A stretch of 64,000 nucleotides of DNA from Chaenocephalus aceratus (lineage: Eukaryota; Chordata; Actinopteri; Perciformes; Channichthyidae), in the NCBI GenBank assembly GCA_023974075.1, contig JAMFTG010000670.1:61307-125306 (forward strand), written 5' to 3'. Position numbers and translations under genes: made by a program. Under the pieces are notes generated by a model, which was not told the DNA's origin, searched no databases, and worked only from the letters and a program-made list of their open reading frames with translations. Positions 22,212 to 35,061 of the stretch are shown piece by piece. Positions within the stretch are counted from its first letter, which is position 1, and each line of letters opens with the position of its first letter.

Positions 22212-24533
22212 TTAGATGCTAACATGCTCACAAGGCGTGAATTATATAAATTGATCTTAAACATATTCACCAGCTTAGTTACTGAGCACATAACACAAAG
22301 TACAGCTTAGTCTGAAGGAATGTCTTGTCAGTCATTAAACATATGTTTGGAAAATAAACCTGATTTCCTTCGTCCAGTTGAAGATTTTGCATTTTTTTTT
22401 AAATAATGCTAGATTAAAAGAAAAGCCGTAAAAACGTTGTTCATATCCATTCATTTTTGTTGCAGTATTTTCCTGCATAAGGGAAGACTTTGACATTAAC
22501 CAAAGTTAGTAGGATCCTCTAGGCAGAGGGCACCCTGAACATCAGCTAAACATATAATGGCAATTTATCCAACTGTTGTAGAGATATTATCAGCGACAAC
22601 AAACCATTGCCTTCCGTAAATGCAGTTAGCAAGACCAAAATAAGTAAAATGTTCTATCTCAACAATAAGCTCACACAAATGAAGCAATTTACATAAAATC
22701 AAGTGGAATTGTTCCGAATGATCTTTGTTTAATTATCACCATTGGGATTACATTTAAATTCTCGCACTTTAATCGCACAGATTTGGCATTTCACCGTGGC
22801 TGTACCATAAAAGAAAAAACTCTAGCCAGATATCAACACGAACCCGTCCGTCACTTGTTGGGCTGTCATTTGTCTTTGCTCCTGATTTTTCTAGCTGAAC
22901 AAAGACCGACCGTTTTGAGAGATGCGTTATTAGTATGCAGCAGTGTTGATTAAAGATAAAACAGTAGTCTCTAAATATACTAGCCACAGAGCCTCTTTGT
23001 GAGCTCTACAGTACATCCAGTTTCTACTTCCTCTAGTGAAGTTGAGACGTTGGCTCAGACTCCTGCTGACGTGCAGATTGAAATGGTTTGGGTGCAGCAG
23101 GTGATGTTGATCCATGAAATCGGATTAGCGAGAGAAAACATTTGTGAAAGGAATGCGTATGCGGGGAGTCCCCATTCATCATCATTACAATCATTTAAAC
23201 GTCACAGCCGCAGCATGAATAATGCTCCTGTTTAAAGTCAGAGTTGATATAAATCATAATTCTAACAGAAGGAATGCTGACTTGATTTATTTAGCTTTCT
23301 AAATGCTAAATCATGGCCTACAGAAAGTTGACTTGTAAGATAGATGATGGTAGAAAAGAAGGAACTGCAAGCTGGGTGGTAGCTGGTGCATTTAAGAAGT
23401 AACGCAATGTTGTATTAAGCCGAAACTATGCAATAACTATGGAACCAGAGGAAAATTATCTCTGAATTTAGACATCAAAAGTCCCTTTTCCAACACATCT
23501 GAAGAACAGTGAAGATGGTATTTGTGTTTGCTATCACTGTCTCTCTCTATCTTTAAAAATCGAGGAAGGTGACCATTTTTTATTGTTAATAAATCATAAG
23601 TAAAAGCGAACCCTTACCAATCAGCGATGGCTGCAATGTTCGTGAATGTCTTTGGAAAATATTAACCTTAGAGTAAGTGCTTTTTCAGCAATTTAGTCAC
23701 CAGTTTCAACCCAAACATTTAATTTGGCCATCTTTCCTCCATTTTATAGAGAAAATGATTAATTGATTTAAAAATTAAAGCATTTTATTTCGTACGCCTA
23801 CATAGATTTTGGCCGCAAGTGTGATAGAAATGTTACTTTACACCCTGAATACACACTCAAACTCACATCTGCAACCCAAACAGATCTCAGAGAGTGAATT
23901 ATACATTAACGGATAAAACAGATTATTTTTGCTGCCCACCGGGGTGGATTTCTTTTCTACTCTTTTTTTTCTGAGTATCTGAAGCACTGATAGAAAGATT
24001 TAAATCTGCAGAAAATGTAAATTCAGAGTGGCGCTTCACCGGATTAAACCATTGAGATTTCAGGAGTGTTTTCAAAAAGCTGGTATGTGTGTGACTTTGA
24101 GTGTGTGTGCATGCGTGTGTGTGTTCACCACCCACACTGTTAACCCTCTGAGGAGTCGCAGGTCAGGTCCAGAGCTGAGGCCTGCTGCAGCGACAGGAGA
24201 CAGAGAGGTGACCTTTGACCTCCAGCTGTCTATCTAATCGCTCTCTGACTCTGTCACGTTTGTTACCGTCCGCTCATCAGAGCTTTAATTTAATTCAGAT
24301 AAAAGATAACTGCGTCTCTTCTCAGTTTCCCTGTCCCTCCCTCTACTTTCTCTCAAAGTATCAGAGTTTAAGGTGTTTTTAGGGTTAAAGTACATTATAT
24401 TCCTCATGAATCTCTCATTGACGGGCCAGAGAGATATTTATATATACATCTTAGTCTTTATCCAGATTAAATGAGAAAACATCAGAAGAGGCTTCAGGCG
24501 AGACACGGCAGGCAAAAACATCGTTTTTCATGT
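22212..24533. other. Intronic, nothing recognised
   Basis: No exon or bounded repeat could be supported. A degenerate GT-rich patch lies near 24085-24125. Confidence 0.35.
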
Positions 24534-25488
24534 ACTGGTCCATTTTGAGATTTTGTGCTATTTTGATTCCATAACATGTTTTCTTTCAGGCTTTTGGAAG
24601 GAAAACGTACAAAATACACATTTAAGTGTTTATTTTACTATAGTTTGTCTTTTTGCGTCTGTAGATTTCTCCTAAATTCACCAAAAGTTAGCATTCTAAC
24701 GTAACATAAAGTACCGCGACCGCTGTGTGCACCATGGCAACAGAGATATCGCTGGAAAGCTCCGTCTCTCCTGCACAATCTCATCGGATCCAAATATGGT
24801 CATTTCCTTTGTATCAGCAACCAATCGTGAAAGCACAAAAGGGTCTTAAACCAAGAAACGAAATCTCATTGGCTGGTGTAAATTTCTGACAACGTGATTC
24901 GTTCAGATGCGTCACGTGGTGTGCTAAAACACTTCCTGGTTAGCTTTCCGCTAGAAATTGAAATCTCAAAATGTCAAAAGAACGGCGAAAAAAACGTTCA
25001 CAGAGAAGACGACAACAATTGTCACTTGCACGAAGCAAGGTTATACAAAAAACAAATGACCCCGAACATGAAATACCTTCACGGAGTGCGTCGAGGCGCG
25101 AGCTGTCTTCCAAAGAACAGGAGGGTTCAGCTAGCGCCTCACTGCAATCTGTAAAGGTCGTTTTCTCAAGATGAGTTTTTTCTCCTACTCTGAGTTCGAA
25201 ATTTCAACTTCAGTAGCACGTAGATACACCAAACCTTCCAGTTATATTCCTATCAATATTATGAAGGCTTTTACAGAAGGGTTTGTTCATATGTCATTCA
25301 TAGCCTGAATTATACAACATTGTATACCTAAAAACATGGTGAAAATTGATATTTTAGGGCTGTTGACAGTATTTTCTGATTTATGGAGTGATAAAAAGAG
25401 ATATCCAATATCCCTTCTGTAAAAGCCTTAGATACTAATATGACTACAAAATGAAACAAGAATTTTGAACCTGGCTTTATCCAAAGTT
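24534..25488 (+). repeat. Dispersed repeat D, copy 1 (~950 bp, with a conserved frame)
   Basis: It matches 59274-60222 almost base for base, from ctggtc...ttttgagat to ttgaacctggctttat, where homology stops abruptly in both. It holds a basic 67-codon frame and, near the 3' end, an 18-bp perfect inverted pair: AAGGCTTTTACAGAAGGG at 25264-25281 and its complement at 25412-25429. No terminal inverted repeats or target duplication were found, so the class is unknown. It could be the 5' part of a DNA transposon. Confidence 0.8.
24971..25174 (+). CDS. Basic 67-aa frame in repeat D, copy 1
   Basis: Starting MSKERRKKRSQRRRQQLSLA, the product is strongly basic at the N-terminus (RRKKRSQRRRQQ resembles a nuclear localisation or nucleic-acid-binding segment). 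It becomes Ser/Glu-rich and ends KVVFSR. It is retained at 59.7 kb with few substitutions, mostly conservative or silent (Ser2 to Ala, Lys to Arg). A splice donor-like CT|GTAAAG near codon 59 suggests it may be the first exon of a transposon gene. I do not recognise the family, and it may not be translated. Confidence 0.4.
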   Translation: MSKERRKKRSQRRRQQLSLARSKVIQKTNDPEHEIPSRSASRRELSSKEQEGSASASLQSVKVVFSR

Positions 25489-26392
25489 CAGATTTCGATT
25501 CCTGAAATGTGTTAAAATATGTGCATATTTAATGAGATAATGGTTAATTTGCATATTTAAACATGCTATTTCAGAAAACTTGTAATACAAAAAACAATTG
25601 CCTTATTGTAATTAATTAACTGGAGAAATTTCTAGCTGATACCTTTAAGTTAAGAAAATTACCCTATTCTCCTGGGGTGTCTCGCCTTCACCACTATCCT
25701 ATGAATCAGCGTTACAAGAATTAATGAAATCCAAAAAAATTAAAAAAGGCAGCAGAAGTTGTAATGTGTAGTAATGTATTCATTTACAGTTATATTTATT
25801 ATAATGTCTTTCCAGAGCCAAATTAAATGTTCAAATTGGTTGTTTTTTCTAGTATATACACATCATCACATTTGAAGAGAAAGTTTGGTATGACTACAAC
25901 AGTCCATTGTTTTCCAATTGTTGTTGGATTAGTCTGGATTCAATAATAAATTGGCCAAGGCTACATGCATACTCCAGCCTTTCAGAACATGACTTCTATT
26001 TTCCTTGTAAACCGCCTGCAAAAGTTTAGAAATGATAATAGAGACATAATATTGCACAAAGTATTTCTTCAGAGCCACAGCTGTGTGGTGTCTGCAGTCT
26101 GCAGTACAGCACTCCCCAACCCCCAAACTGAGACAGCAGATTCCCTCCGTTTGGTAAAATTCTTCCCAATATTTGTGTTTCTCATGCGCTCACTGGTGGC
26201 AAATGTTCCCTCTCAGAGCTCAGGGAGTCACAAATCAGATCCTAAAGCTGGAGTCTTTAACTGAGGTCAAACTACAGCGCAGATGACGGAGCAGCGAGTG
26301 TGGTGTTTGTAATGTTGTTACACATCTTTATTTTTGTTCTGCAGAAAGATAGTGAATCAGCAGTGACAAACGTGGACACCGTCTCTCAGTCA

Positions 26393-26443
26393 CAATACAT
26401 TACATGTTACTTAGCTGATGCTTTTATCCAAAGCGACCATCGT
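26393..26443 (-). repeat. SINE/LINE 3'-tail remnant
   Basis: The plus strand reads acattacatg..gatgcttttatccaaagcgacc, the reverse of the conserved fish SINE tail also seen at 43.2 kb. No tRNA-like head remains. Confidence 0.6.
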
Positions 26444-27683
26444 TAACCTCCGAGCTAGTTTTTAGAATGCTAATATGGTCTTACAGTAGGTGTGATGTGA
26501 AATCAACACCATTTTCACCATTTTAGTTTAGCGTTAGCATATTTGCTACTTAGCACTAAACACAAAATACAGCTAGGACTGATGGGAATGTCATTAGCTC
26601 TGCGGATAATTGGTCATGAAGTAAGTATTGAATACAATTTGACCTAATGTTATTACAATTAATGCTGAGCAGAACATGATTGTCTTCAAATTTCATAACA
26701 ATCAATTAAATATTTCTTTAGATCTATGATTTAAAAACACAAAATTAAACCCCATGGTTCATAAATTGCCAAGTCAGCATTCCCAAAGTCGGTAGGATCC
26801 ATCCTCTTGGGAGCATGCGTTTCTGACACCATCTTCACTGTGCATTTCACACGGAGAGAAAGCATACACACGTTGAGAGGAAACTGCATTTTCAAAAAAC
26901 CACCCGTACGAACAAATGCCAAACTTCATTGCATCTCATCAAAAGGTGTTGGTCTGTGGAATAACTGTAACGATGCACTGAAATATTGTACAAGTCTATC
27001 TAACCTGAAAGTATTATTTAGGAGTCTAATCATTAATGGTTCTGAACAGGACCTGTAAAATCCCATTTGTTGTTATTTCTTGTAATTGTAAAAAGTAATT
27101 TCTTTGATTGTTTTGTAAAAAAAAAGAAGAAAAGACAAACATGTCGCTATGACGATGACCTAATGTTTTATAAGAAAAATATATGTTGGAGAGGGGAGGA
27201 CCAGAAAAGTTTTTTAAGCTTCTTCTTGCCCCTGTTGAACAGGAACAGAGACTATCTGACAATTATTATTATTATTTTATTTTTTTGGTTTGTTATTATT
27301 TTTGGTACTTTGTTATAATTATTAATCTGAGTGAAAAAAAGAAAAAAGGAGAATATATATATTATTGTTATATATTTGTTTTGTTTCTGACATGTTCAAT
27401 AAATGGACTAAACTAACTAAAAACATGTTGGTGTTACTGTCCAGGTCTTCTGTAGATGCAATCTGGAAAAAGCAGGCACTGCAATTTAAAACCACTTTCA
27501 GAACAGATAAAGCGCATGACATATACTTAAGCTTTTCGATCAACATAAAGCAGAACCGTATCGATGTCGTCCCTCTTCAAAGTGTGCAGTTGAGTTTCAG
27601 TGTGGCCTCTGCAGCAGTTCAGTGGTTTTGGAGAGAGTGGGTCTGTAAACAGCAGTAAGTGAGGGAGTTAACGTGGGGTTTGT

Positions 27684-27815
27684 TTAGCTTTCTGCCAAAT
27701 GACTGACTTCAAATGGAGCCGAGTTGGAGAGACGGAAAGAGCTGTGGTCAGATCGCAGCCGGGTGATCAACTGCTGCCACGCTTTGATCTGCTCAAAGGC
27801 TATTCTGATGATAAC
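27684..27815 (-). CDS. Candidate terminal exon, unknown gene (weak)
   Basis: A strong acceptor (pyrimidine-rich tract of about 20 bases then CTGCAG) precedes a 43-codon frame, VIIRIAFEQIKAWQQL onward, ending in a stop. Composition looks coding-like (AFEQIKAWQQLITRLR would form an amphipathic helix). No family is recognised, no partner exon was found, and it lies antisense inside the presumed angpt1 intron. Chance remains likely. Confidence 0.15.
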   Translation of the reverse strand, partial: VIIRIAFEQIKAWQQLITRLRSDHSSFRLSNSAPFEVSHLAES

Positions 27816-30003
27816 CTGCAGAGACACAGAGAGAGAGAGACGGCAGCAATTTAGAGAAATCTGATGGGATACGGAGATTACTGAAGAGGGAGATGCATAT
27901 TTGAATTCACCGGAGCAGCTTGGGTTTGTGATTGGCCCGATCTTGGTTGTTTCTTGCTTCACATCAGAGACTGTTTGCCTAAAGTGGAGCCCATTAGGAC
28001 TTTGTGGAAACCAAAAGAGATAGAAACAAGAGGCTGAAATGTGAAAACATTCTTAAAACATTGACTTTGCACAAACACAATCTCTGCTGGGAGTATTTGC
28101 AGCTTGACCCGAGTGTGGAGGAACACCTGGTCTGTGCTGCATCATCTTTTACAGCCTCACATCAAACAGACCCCACTGACAGCACTAATAACGGCCTAAT
28201 GACGGCTATTATCTGCCTCCGTCAGTCTCAACAACCACAACCATTCAGCCGCAACTGGCTTTAAATACATCGTTAAAAGTGCAATAAAAACAAAGTAAAA
28301 TTTAAAGAGGAGGAATTCGTCAGAGCGAGTGAAAGTGCTGGAGGGCAACAACTCTATTTATTGACGATTGTTTCCTATAAAATGTCTTAAAATATAAAAA
28401 AATGTCCATAACAGTTTAACAAAGTCTAAGGTGATGACTTTAAATGTCTTGTTTTGTTGTTACAAAACCCCACAAATATTAAGTTAATATGGAAAATCAT
28501 AAAATCTCAATATTGAGAGACTGAGAACGGCATTATCTGACATTTTTCAATAGAAATGAACATTACGATGATTGTATAATACAAGTATTCTGCAATTGTT
28601 TGTGTCATCCACGAACAAATAGTCAACTCATCATTGCTGCTCTTCTTATCAAATAATTTGTTAATAGTTTGACAAAAGTAATAATGGTTGAACACAGCAA
28701 ACACGTCTGACATGACAAAACAACAGTAGTGTCAACAATCAGGTTGTAAACGACACCAACATCCGAGCAAAACATATATATTTTTTTTATACTTATGTTT
28801 TTATTGAGTTTTATTTATTCACAACAAAAATAACAGAACAACAAAACATAATACACACAAATCAGTTGTAAAATAAAACACAATACATACTAGTTGTCTG
28901 AAGACCTTCAATATTCACACATGCCGTACAAGATTGAATTAGTCATTCACTTACTCAAATATAAATATTCCACTTTTCCCATTTCCTATTGAATGCGTTC
29001 TCTTGGATTCTCAAAACATGTCAACTTTTCCATGACAGAAATATCTTCAACAATTTCCAGCCACTGCCGAGCAAAACATATTTTAAAACCCTTTTTATAG
29101 TTGAAATACAATTTGAATCCCTCATTACAGACTGCGTGTACATCTAATAACTCTTGGCCAAAGCTGACAAACTGTTGAAATTCAATATTTGCAATAGTTT
29201 CATGACGTCAAGAAACAGTGACCTCAATTTAAAAAGAAGTAGAGTAAATGTCTTCAGAAGTCGACATAATTGGAACAGACTTGTGGCATTATGGGCTTAA
29301 AGGCAAGAATTCACTTTGTGATCCTTTAAATCCTGCTTCCTTCCTCCTGAATCTCTTCTTCTATCCAAACAAATCCCAGTGGTGAAAAGTGACTGTATTT
29401 GTTTTTTAAGAAGTTCTGAATCTTTGCTGTGTCCCTCTCAACTGAATCTTCAACATCTGTACCTGCTTTTATCCGGACGGAGTCTCTTTTCACAGCTCGG
29501 TTACTTCTTCAAGTTCTTGTGATGTTTAAAATATTCACCGCTCCCTGAAGTCTGAGTTACCCGTTCATCGGTCTCTCCTCTCTGGAGTGTATTCCCCTGT
29601 TGGGAATGGTTTGGGAAGATTACAGAGGATTGGAGGCAGCGAGGGGAGAATGGTTGTCCAGCAGCAGTTTGATTGTGTTTCATGGAGATCTGCAGTCGGG
29701 GGGGCACGGAGTGCTGTAAACCTGCAGTGCGCTGGCTGATGACTGGCTGGGTTAGGATCTGATAATGGGAAGGCCAGAGGCTCGTGTGCTTCTCTTTTAC
29801 ACTGCAGCTTAGCTTTTTAACGATGTTTTATTTATTACACTTCATGTTATAGAAAAAAGATTGGAATAGATACTGAATTGCACGTTACCACAGTTCCACA
29901 CAGCGATGAGGAAGTTGTACAAAAAGATATTGAAAACACAAAAAGCAGAAGTAATGCTGGAAAGTGAATCACAATTTCTGTCTCACTGTGTGTCTATGGT
30001 CAG

Positions 30004-30142
<139 letters not shown>

Positions 30143-30508
30143 TGTGTGTGTATTTATGTGGTGACAAACACTGCACGGTGAGAGTGACTAACACAGACGT
30201 CACTCAGAAGACATCAGACACTGAAGAAGACGTCCATACATGGTCAGGATGTTTGTTTTAGTGTTAAGTCACGATGTCGCTTTTATTTATACCTTTCATA
30301 ATAACGTCCTCTGAGAGTCACGTACATTAGTGGTTATTTTTTGACGGCTGAATCTGTTTTGGAACAAACTAGTCACGTGGAAGTTTAATCCACTAAAGTG
30401 AATCTAGTATAAACCCTTAAACCTTGAGGCGGTGCATCTCAATACCTCAAATTAAAACATGCATACAGTGTGACAGGCTGAAGAACACACTAACTGCAAT
30501 GTGGCTAA

Positions 30509-31129
30509 AGGCCCTGACACACCAACCCGATTTTGGGAGTCAGAGGCCGTCAGAGGCTGTCGGGCATTCGCGGCGCCGTAGTCAGGTTGGTGTGTCCCGC
30601 ACCGTCGACCGTGACACGCCTTATTTGGACTGCCAGACCCGATGCATGGCCGATTCAACATGTTGAATCGGCCATGCATCGGGTCTGGCAGTCGGACCAA
30701 ATAATCACTCTGATTGGCTGTTCAGCTAGCGAATCAGTGCATGAGAAGCGAAGCGGAAGTGAGGGACGTAAACAAACGATTTAAGAAGGCACACACAGAC
30801 TGCTATTCATTTTCATCTCATCATGGCGATCTGGAATGATGCAAACGAAGACCTGCTCATCACCTTGATCCAGGAGAGGCCAGCTCTGTATGATATTACG
30901 GAGAAAAGATACTCTTCTTCTTCTCTGTCTTCCGGTTGTTGCCTCTTTTGAATGACGAATACACACTACCGCCGCCTGCTGGTAAGGAGAGTTATTGCCA
31001 CTCACGCACTGAAGTCGGTGCGGTGTGTTCCCGTGCGACACATGGCCAAAACGCAGGAGAACACGGCCAGGCAACAGCCGACTTCAGCGTCGGCTAGTCC
31101 TCTGGTGACTGCTTGGTGTGTCAGGGCCT
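30509..31129 (-). mobile_element. MITE family A, copy 3 (inverted)
   Basis: 621 bp in the opposite orientation to copies 2 and 4, with a perfect TAA duplication (30506-30508 and 31130-31132). This and copy 4 are the cleanest support for a PIF/Harbinger-type TWA target. Confidence 0.9.
30823..30951 (+). pseudogene. MADF-like gene start in family A copy 3
   Basis: An intact 42-codon frame of the same truncated MADF/Myb-like gene as in the other family A copies, here on the plus strand because the element is inverted. Confidence 0.65.
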
Positions 31130-31159
31130 TAAGTAAAGGCCGAACTCTGTTAAAGTGAT

Positions 31160-31500
31160 AATTGAGTGCATTGTAGCACTTCCATTGTCCTCAAATGGAA
31201 GTCAATGGTTATTCTGAATGTGTTTTTGGTTAGATGCCCCAAAGAATTCACTAGTGGAGTATTTACTGACATATTTGATGTCATAAAGCAAAACGTTAAA
31301 ATCTCTTCAGCTTGTGTTAACCACAGACCTTATTCCAGGCTTACAACCAAAAACACATTTAAAAACACTCCGAGATGATGGAACCGGAACTGGTGAAACT
31401 CTTTTCCAGGTGTAGCACTCATTCCTGCGCCACTCCATTATGGATGTTTTTCACACCGTCTTTCAGTGTGGCCATTTAGAACGACATAAACACGGTCATT
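31160..31500 (-). repeat. Dispersed repeat E, copy 1 (no minisatellite)
   Basis: Reverse-complement similarity to the flanks of the minisatellites at 45.4 and 60.6 kb, for example cttgtgttaaccacagacct here against its complement there. This copy lacks the 72-bp tandem array. Its ends could not be fixed. Confidence 0.6.
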
Positions 31501-32076
31501 CCTTGTTTTCTAACCCAGCCCTAACGCTTCTGATATCGAAGTTCAGAAATCCGTTTCTGTAAATGGTCCCTGAACACACCATGTTCTTTGTATTTACGTC
31601 AGTCTTTTTGCTGCCGCTGTGTCTCTTCTGGTGTTATCAGGCAGCCGCAAATTCTCCTCTCTCCGACCACATGTGACTCATGTTCAGGCCTGGCTACTGA
31701 AGGGTTTAACTGCCCTGTAAAGAGGAAAGGGATAAAAAGAGGAACACACCAGTTTACGGGAGTTTCTTTTTAGTGGGAGCCAGGTCGGCGTTCTGTGTCC
31801 CTGCAGCTGATTACTGCAGTGTTATCATCTCTGTGAATCTGAGCGGCTGCAACAGGCTGCAGAGATCCTGGAGCAAGGAGAGAACAAAGAAAGCTTGCAA
31901 GAATACAGTAGAAAAAGATCTTGTGCTATTTTTCCTCTTTTAATGTTATCTGTTGCCATTCTTGCCCTACTTTGACGGTTTATAGTGACGAAACAGACAG
32001 AAAACAAAGGTCCTGAGATGAAATCAAACCAGCATCGCTGTAATTCGGCTACAAAGATATAATAGTTTGTCTTTGA

Positions 32077-32430
32077 AGATAAGATAAGATAAGATAGAGC
32101 TTTATTGTCTCCCTTAGGAGAAATTTGTCTTGGGCATCGAGATAATGCACATAAAACATTCAGGTCAATCAGTCATAGATACAGAACAGAGATCACATGG
32201 CAAAGAAACAACAAGAAACATACAGGTGCAGCACTTTCCCTATTGCACATGCATAATCAAATTGCACCTTCCCTATTGCACCTGCTTAGTGTCCTGTCAA
32301 ATTGCACATCTCCCTATTGTGTCCATACCTATTTACACATAATGCACTTCCCCTATTTGACCTTCTCGATTGCACACGACTACACTGTAAACATTGCACC
32401 TCCCAACAACTCCTAACAGCATAATCACAG
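32077..32430 (-). repeat. 5'-truncated LINE 3' end with TATCT-type tail
   Basis: On the minus strand the sequence runs into gacaataaagctctatctta and ends in tandem TATCT units. This is the layout of a Rex1/L2-like LINE tail. No reverse transcriptase remains. Short gcacctnccctattgcac motifs recur through it. Confidence 0.5.
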
Positions 32431-32434
32431 CAAA

Positions 32435-33285
32435 TAGGGATGTCCCGATCACCTTTCTTTGCTCCCGATCCGATTCCGATCATTTGATTTTGACAATCTG
32501 CCGGATACCGATTTTTCCCGATCCGATCTTTATGCAATGCATTAAGAGAAAAAAAGGTAACAGATAACGGCTGGTCATCCAACGCGATGAGTTCAGCTAT
32601 CTTGGCTGTTATTGTGTTGGCCTTTTCTACTGTTCTGGGGCAGTTTCTCTTTCCTTTTGAAAGTCTCTGAAAGTGTTGGTTGCTTCAGTGCCGTTACCTG
32701 AGTGGCCGCTGTGTACTCGTCGTGTTGTTGTTGGTGTTTGTTTCTCAGGTAGCTTATTAGATTGGTCGTGTTGAACGTAGCTCTGTTCTTTCCACTACGC
32801 GGAACCTCTGCCTTGCAAAACATTGCATCTGGCTGTTACACTGCCTTCGCTTTCAATTTCATAATACTTCCAAACTCCTGACATGTTCTCTGTCCCGACT
32901 CCCGAGTCACCAGCTGAACGTAGCCTCTCGTTAGCTTGCTGCTACTATTAGACACTGCGCCCCACTCTGTTGCTTTGAGAGGAATAAGCAACCAGGTCTA
33001 TGAAAACAAGCCCAACAGAAGCAACACATACATGATGTTGTGTAATTTTAAACCAAAACTAAGTCCTCAGGATGACTTTAAGACGTGAACATGGTCATTT
33101 TTGTTTTGTAACATTAAATGGAAAAAAAAAACATGTTATAAAAAAAAAAAAAAAAAAATCCCGATCCCCGATTTTTTTCTCCCGATCCCCGATCACGTGA
33201 TTTTCAAAAGATCGGGGATCGGGAGAAAAAAATCGGGGATCGGGATTTATTTTTATTTTTTTTATAACATTTTTATATATCTCTA
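32435..33285 (-). mobile_element. hAT family C, copy 1, with fold-back right end
   Basis: It starts TAGGGATGTCCCGATCACC and ends near ATCTCTA. Flanks acagcaaa (32427-32434) and acagcaat (33286-33293) match at 7 of 8 positions, a hAT-type duplication. The right part (about 33125-33280) is an inverted duplication of the cccgatccccgat block together with adjoining A/T runs, unlike copy 2. A BED zinc-finger fragment lies on the minus strand. Confidence 0.8.
32587..32826 (-). pseudogene. BED zinc-finger (hAT transposase N-terminus) fragment
   Basis: The frame reads FCKAEVPRSGKNRATFNTTN then LISYLRNKH, followed by a TLSETFKRKEKLP segment. This is the C...H-type BED finger and linker found at the N-terminus of hAT transposases and ZBED proteins. 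The first Cys of the pair appears shifted or lost. The catalytic core is absent, so it is a relic. Confidence 0.75.
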
Positions 33286-34744
33286 ACAGCAATTGTTTCT
33301 GACTGTTCAGCAGCTTGATTGACAGCGGAACAAAGGAAAACTTATACCTGTTCAATTTACAGTTTGGTAATCTATACCCGAGGGCAGCAACTCAAACTCT
33401 CTATACAAGATGTGTTTGTGATTTTACGGTTTTTATAAAGCAGGTTTTTGGTGCCACACAGGAGAAAACTGTCTCTCTCTTAATAGGAGAAAAATGTGCC
33501 ATACCTACACTTTCACAACTTCAAAACTCTATATTTCCTTTTCCAATAACCCAAAGCTTTACATATCATATTACAAAACAGTTTCACATCTTGTTTCTCA
33601 GTGAAAACCTTTCCAAAGTAAGATGCTTTCACTTCCATATAACTCCTTCCTTTCGCTGTTTAAGGCTTCTTGAATTGTAAATTGTCAGAAAAGACAATAA
33701 TAGAAAGTTGACTCTTCCACAATCGATGTTTCTTTTAGCTTCTCTAATCAGATTTGAAACATAAGAACTTGTATAAGGAGAGATTGGGAGCAGCTTCATT
33801 GCAACACCAGCATGAGACAATGATGTTAAAACATTTGCTGAAGTTGGGTATAAAAATCTGAATTCCTTCCAGTATGTTGTTGTCTGTGTTGAGTTACAGT
33901 AAACTTGAATAAAACAGTTTTCTTTAGATCAAAAACTGCAAGAAAGAGAAACGACAGCTCAACTATAAAGGAGTCTTGAGGAAAAGGTTAAAAGATACGA
34001 GACAGAGGAGGATGAAACTGAGGAAGTCTAGGTTCAACACTTCCAGACACGTCGCCTGTTCACTCGTAAATCACTACAGTGAAGCAGAGCGGGAGGAACA
34101 AAGAGCTGAAGCAGATCAAGTTAACTCAGATAGATGGAGGTGGGGGGGTGAGAGGAAATATAAGACAGAACCAAAGAAGAGGAGGAGGGAAGAGATACAG
34201 ACAGAACTGGATTTATACTACATCAATATTGTATCAGCTGTTATTTCCTATTATCTCGTGTTTTATAACCTGCTGATGTCCAATCTTACATTCATTAATA
34301 AAATATAAGTAAAACAACTATTACCATAAACCATAGTAAATCTTCTACTTCAGTTATTCTGCACAGCTTAACAACATGTTGTGTAGCATGTAGTGCACCC
34401 TACAGGGCCACCACGGGGCATCCAGGAGCGCACTTCAAACAGTGACTGCCATGAAAGCTCTAACTTTAAAAAGAAATAATTAAAATTATGTTAAAAGTTG
34501 TGAGGAGGCTGAAACATTATGGAATTGTTCTCTTAAAAATGTCTTATAGTTAAGGTTATACATACATTTAAACCCTTATGACAGAAGGTAAGATCACATC
34601 AGATTCTCTGGAAGTTTTTCCTTGTACGATGTCTGTCACAGTCTGCTTTCTCACTCACCTATTTTCTGCATTAACGTTCCTTAGTCACCTGGTAGTCACA
34701 CCCTGTCTCTCTCTCTCACTCTGTTACACCCATCAGCTCCATTA
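33286..34744. other. Intronic, nothing recognised
   Basis: AT-rich DNA. A Lys/Arg-rich open frame at 33976-34308 reflects purine-rich composition. No gene is supported. Confidence 0.35.
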
Positions 34745-34875
34745 CGGCCCGTCTACACTACAGCGTCGAAAGCTCCAATCTGCTCCACTCTGCCCATTCA
34801 CTTTCAATGGGGTGACGTCACGTAGCCGAGCTTTTTCGCCGAACTGAATTGTGGGTAGCAGAGCGGTCCGTCTCA

Positions 34876-34930
34876 GGCGTCTCAGGCGACAGAAGTTGAA
34901 CAATGTTCAACTTCTGTCGCCTGAGACGCC
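34876..34930. repeat. Perfect 55-bp palindrome in MITE F
   Basis: Two 27-base arms (starting GGCGTCTCAGGCGACAGAAG) meet around a single central base at 34903. A DNA or RNA hairpin is expected. It may be a secondary fold-back like those in elements A1 and C1. Confidence 0.9.
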
Positions 34931-35061
34931 GGAGTAGCCAGCGCCAGCCAGCGCCAGCCAATCAAATCCCGTTTCCCAAAATCTGACAGCTGAAGCCGTA
35001 GCCAATCAAACCGCGTCTAAGCTGGGAGAGATATCCCGCCGTTCATTTCTATATTTCAAAA

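Noticed and set aside
33976..34308. Lys/Arg-rich 110-aa protein
   Set aside because: Purine-rich low-complexity DNA, no splice context or recognised domain.
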